NCBI GenBank assembly: GCA_037833965.1
Contig: AP031357.1
Span: 5,476,001-5,540,000, forward strand
Direction of reading: 5' to 3'
DNA from: Marchantia polymorpha subsp. ruderalis
Taxonomy: Eukaryota > Streptophyta > Marchantiopsida > Marchantiales > Marchantiaceae
Length of the DNA stretch: 64,000 nt
Numbering within the stretch: position 1 is the stretch's first letter; the number at the start of each line of letters is the position of its first letter. The notes under the pieces were generated by a model. The model was given only the letters and a program-made list of their open reading frames with translations. It was not told the DNA's origin and made no database searches. Below, in pieces: positions 61,732 to 64,000 of this stretch. Position numbers and translations under genes: made by a program.

Positions 61732-63854
61732 ATGGATACTCGCATGGAGCGGGCCGGACCCGTTCCGCGAAAGGTCTGCATGAATGTCAAATGTGGTACA
61801 AGTAGCTCCAACAGTTGGAAACCGGGCTGGCAGCTGCGCTCGGGTCGAGCTTGCGAACTATGTGAACCATGCGGGTACGAACTTTATTTTGTACCTCCTC
61901 TTCTTTCTGTTTTCCGATTGGCTCTCAATGATAGAATCGGATCCTTCTAATCACGAATTCATTTCTGCCATCTAAAATTATATGCTCACACTCAGTTCTT
62001 TGTAGTAGTCAGTTGTTGTGAAGGGATCTTGTGAATTCAACTCCACATAAACTACTTACGTATGGAATAAGGTAATGAGCGAGTTGATCGAACTTCAATT
62101 TACTTCCCCTCCGTGAATTAATATTCAGACGTCATCCTTAAAGTTTATTTTGGCCAAGTATATTTTCAATTACGAGTGGCGGCCACAGACGGCAATGAAG
62201 GCAGACTGAATCCCCCCTTTAAACGGGCGATATTCATCTTCACTTCAACTAGAATGACTTAAGCACCAACTCATCAAGTACCGGGTGTTGTTAACTGATA
62301 TATGAACGACTTTCTATAGAAGCATCAAATGGTTTTTTTTGGTGTGTGTAGAACCACCTCGTCTGAAGGTCACTACTTATGCTTACTACAGTTGACATGC
62401 TTTGCTACAAAATTCGCTTCACATCTGACCCGCCCTTTTTCCCTTTTAGAGAGAAAAGGTTTATGACAGATATTCCTGTCCCCGTTGTATGACTTCGAGA
62501 CAAACTGAAAATCATGTTTCTCGTTAGTTTCACTCGTATTTAGATTATTCTGCTTCTGGAAAAGTCGCAGTTGCCAGAGTGCAGGTTGTATCCATGAACT
62601 TGCGCTTTTAGGGAGGACAGTTGATGCAGTGCCGAATGAACCAAGTTTAGTAGAATTGTAGCGTCGTGTGATGTCGATGAAGGTTCGTGGAGTAGTGTCA
62701 AGAATCCAGACTTTATTGCTCACCTTGTACAGATGATGGTTATACCGTATGATATGTCATCTGCATGTAATTGAGGTGTCGCCCTTGCTATGCAATCTTC
62801 ATCAACCAATAATGGATGCTATGTCTGTCCAAATTTTTAATCAAAGACTTAAAGATAATGCTTCACACAGAGTAACACACACACTACAAAATCCCTGATT
62901 TGTGACCTCAATCACTACTTCTTTTTACGGCAAGTCATGTTTTTAATTCCACGAGGGTGTTTTATCACAGTTGGCTGATTTGGAAGTAGTCTCTCCTGCG
63001 TTTTGGCATCTTCCTGTGTTATATGTGGCTTCTTTTCTCTTCTTTGTCTTGGGAGTTCTCTGTGCCGCTTTCTTTGCGAAGGTATTTACGTTCTGCGGTA
63101 GTGGCCCCAGTTCCCCTACTACTCGAAGTAGTTGTATCGTCTATCACTTCGAATTTGCCTGGAGACCATCTTTTACTGTAGTAGTCTACTACTGAACGCA
63201 TCTTCTCGGTTACAACATAGATTGAGCTGTGGATGTCAACCCACATTACCAGCCAGTATATGTATGATACGTTAGGTTCATGCAGTTACTGTAAAGAGGT
63301 GATTTTTGCTATGTTTATTCAGTTACTTTTGGAAACGTGACAGTAGGTAGGGCTGTAATTTGGTTAGCAGTAAATTAGGGATATGTTAAACTCTTGTATC
63401 GGGTCTCGCATTGCATATTGGCTTCTCTGTTGCGGTTTGTGATCCTCATCCTCACATTCCGCATCCCACATGATTCTGTATGGAACTTTCCGGCCCGTTC
63501 TCTCATTGTGTTTCAATGAAGTTCTCAGTACATCGACAACTCTGGATGGAATGAAACATTGTGTTAACTCTCTCGTTCCGGGTAATTTCGTGTCAAGAAG
63601 TTTTTATTTGCTCTTTTCAATTCTATGTTCTCAAAACACAGATAGCAACGCAACGGTTCTTCAATCTACCTTTTTCATATACCACTCAAACCAACTTCAT
63701 CCCCTTAGTATAGGTAGTCTATGAATTCTTTTCTCACGCGTTTCCATTTCCTTCTTTCCTTTTTTACCGCAGGTCTGTGTTCGACCAAGGGCGTTTTTGC
63801 GAGACTTTTCACTCCGATGATGCAGGTTGGAGAACATGCAATGCTTGCAAGAAG
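61732..63854 (+). CDS. VAL: VAL-type B3 transcriptional repressor, first two coding exons (partial)
   Basis: Exon 1 is 61732-61874 and exon 2 is 63773-63854. The 1.9-kb intron is GT-AG and splits Gly48 (phase 2). The ATG is the first after an in-frame stop at 61705. The 75 residues visible match the N-terminal PHD-like zinc region of HSI2/VAL proteins: CMN..CG (16-22), WKPGWQLRSG (29-38), C-x2-C (44-47), RFCETFHSDDAGWRTC (55-70) and C-x2-C (70-73). Cys/His pairs at 16/21, 44/47, 57/61 and 70/73 are intact. Known VAL proteins bind RY motifs through a B3 domain and recruit Polycomb complexes to silence seed or embryo programmes such as FUS3, LEC1 and FLC. The B3, CW and EAR parts should lie beyond the right edge, so the gene is cut by the window rather than truncated. 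Nuclear location is inferred. Confidence 0.92.
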
Positions 63855-64000
63855 GTGGGGCACCCTATATTGATATTAGTTTTTCTGGTGTCTCTTGTTG
63901 TAGAGTTGACAACAGAGTTGACAGTTGACAACAGAGTTGTTGCCTGAGTTCGGAACGGTCCATACTATTCCAAGTTTGAACACATGATTAAATAATCAAG
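63855..64000 (+). other. Start of the second VAL intron
   Basis: Begins GTGGGG right after the AAGAAG codons. No acceptor followed by the expected Arg-x-His-Cys-Gly-Cys block is found before the window ends, so the next exon lies outside. Confidence 0.6.

Noticed and set aside
62971-63195. A hydrophobic 74-codon plus-strand frame inside the VAL intron
   Set aside because: It lies wholly within the intron joining two perfectly matching VAL exons and has no recognised family.
1-64000. CRISPR arrays, operons, phage or bacterial defence systems
   Set aside because: No spaced identical repeats of the right form and no clustered prokaryotic genes; spliced genes and plant-type families show a eukaryotic nuclear locus.

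Overview
The window looks like nuclear DNA of a land plant, most likely a bryophyte. A Marchantia-like liverwort is my best guess, but the species cannot be fixed from this sequence. Two of the genes belong to plant families: a DUF3700 (aluminium-induced/TSJT1-like) protein and the start of a VAL-type B3 repressor. The genes have ordinary GT-AG introns and plant-like 3' ends. They sit in small islands of moderate or high GC, separated by kilobases of very AT-rich DNA that I cannot read as coding.

Layout. 1-900: AT-rich, with a foldback inverted repeat. 900-1520: degenerate minisatellite, a perfect 34-bp palindrome and a GCA run. 1520-5600: unassigned, partly AT-rich. 5620-5922 (minus): candidate small membrane protein in a GC-rich island. 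9052-10338 (plus): intronless alditol/xylitol oxidase-like gene. 10.5-21.2 kb: no recognised gene, with two perfect palindromes at 15.6 and 16.1 kb and very AT-rich DNA at 16.1-19.2 kb. 21256-22549 (plus): three-exon SERAC1-like alpha/beta-hydrolase. 22.6-38.2 kb: no recognised gene. 39099-40634 (plus): four-exon DUF3700 gene with a GC-rich leader. 41-49.7 kb: mostly AT-rich, with an 85-bp minisatellite and a 35-bp hairpin repeat. 49773-50669: non-autonomous hAT-type transposon with its 8-bp target duplication. 50.7-59.5 kb: unassigned. 59.5-61.7 kb: GC-rich VAL upstream region. 61732-63854 (plus): first two coding exons of the VAL gene, which runs off the right edge.

The confident genes do not form a pathway: a polyol oxidase, a lipase-fold protein, a stress-related DUF3700 protein and a chromatin-linked repressor. 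I found no tRNA, rRNA, CRISPR or operon-like cluster. The strongest leads are the intronless bacterial-type alditol oxidase with its whole active site kept (possible horizontal transfer), the Asp in place of the nucleophile Ser in the SERAC1-like protein, the RY motifs upstream of a gene whose own family binds RY motifs, and the hAT element with intact ends. I see no convincing new multi-gene system.
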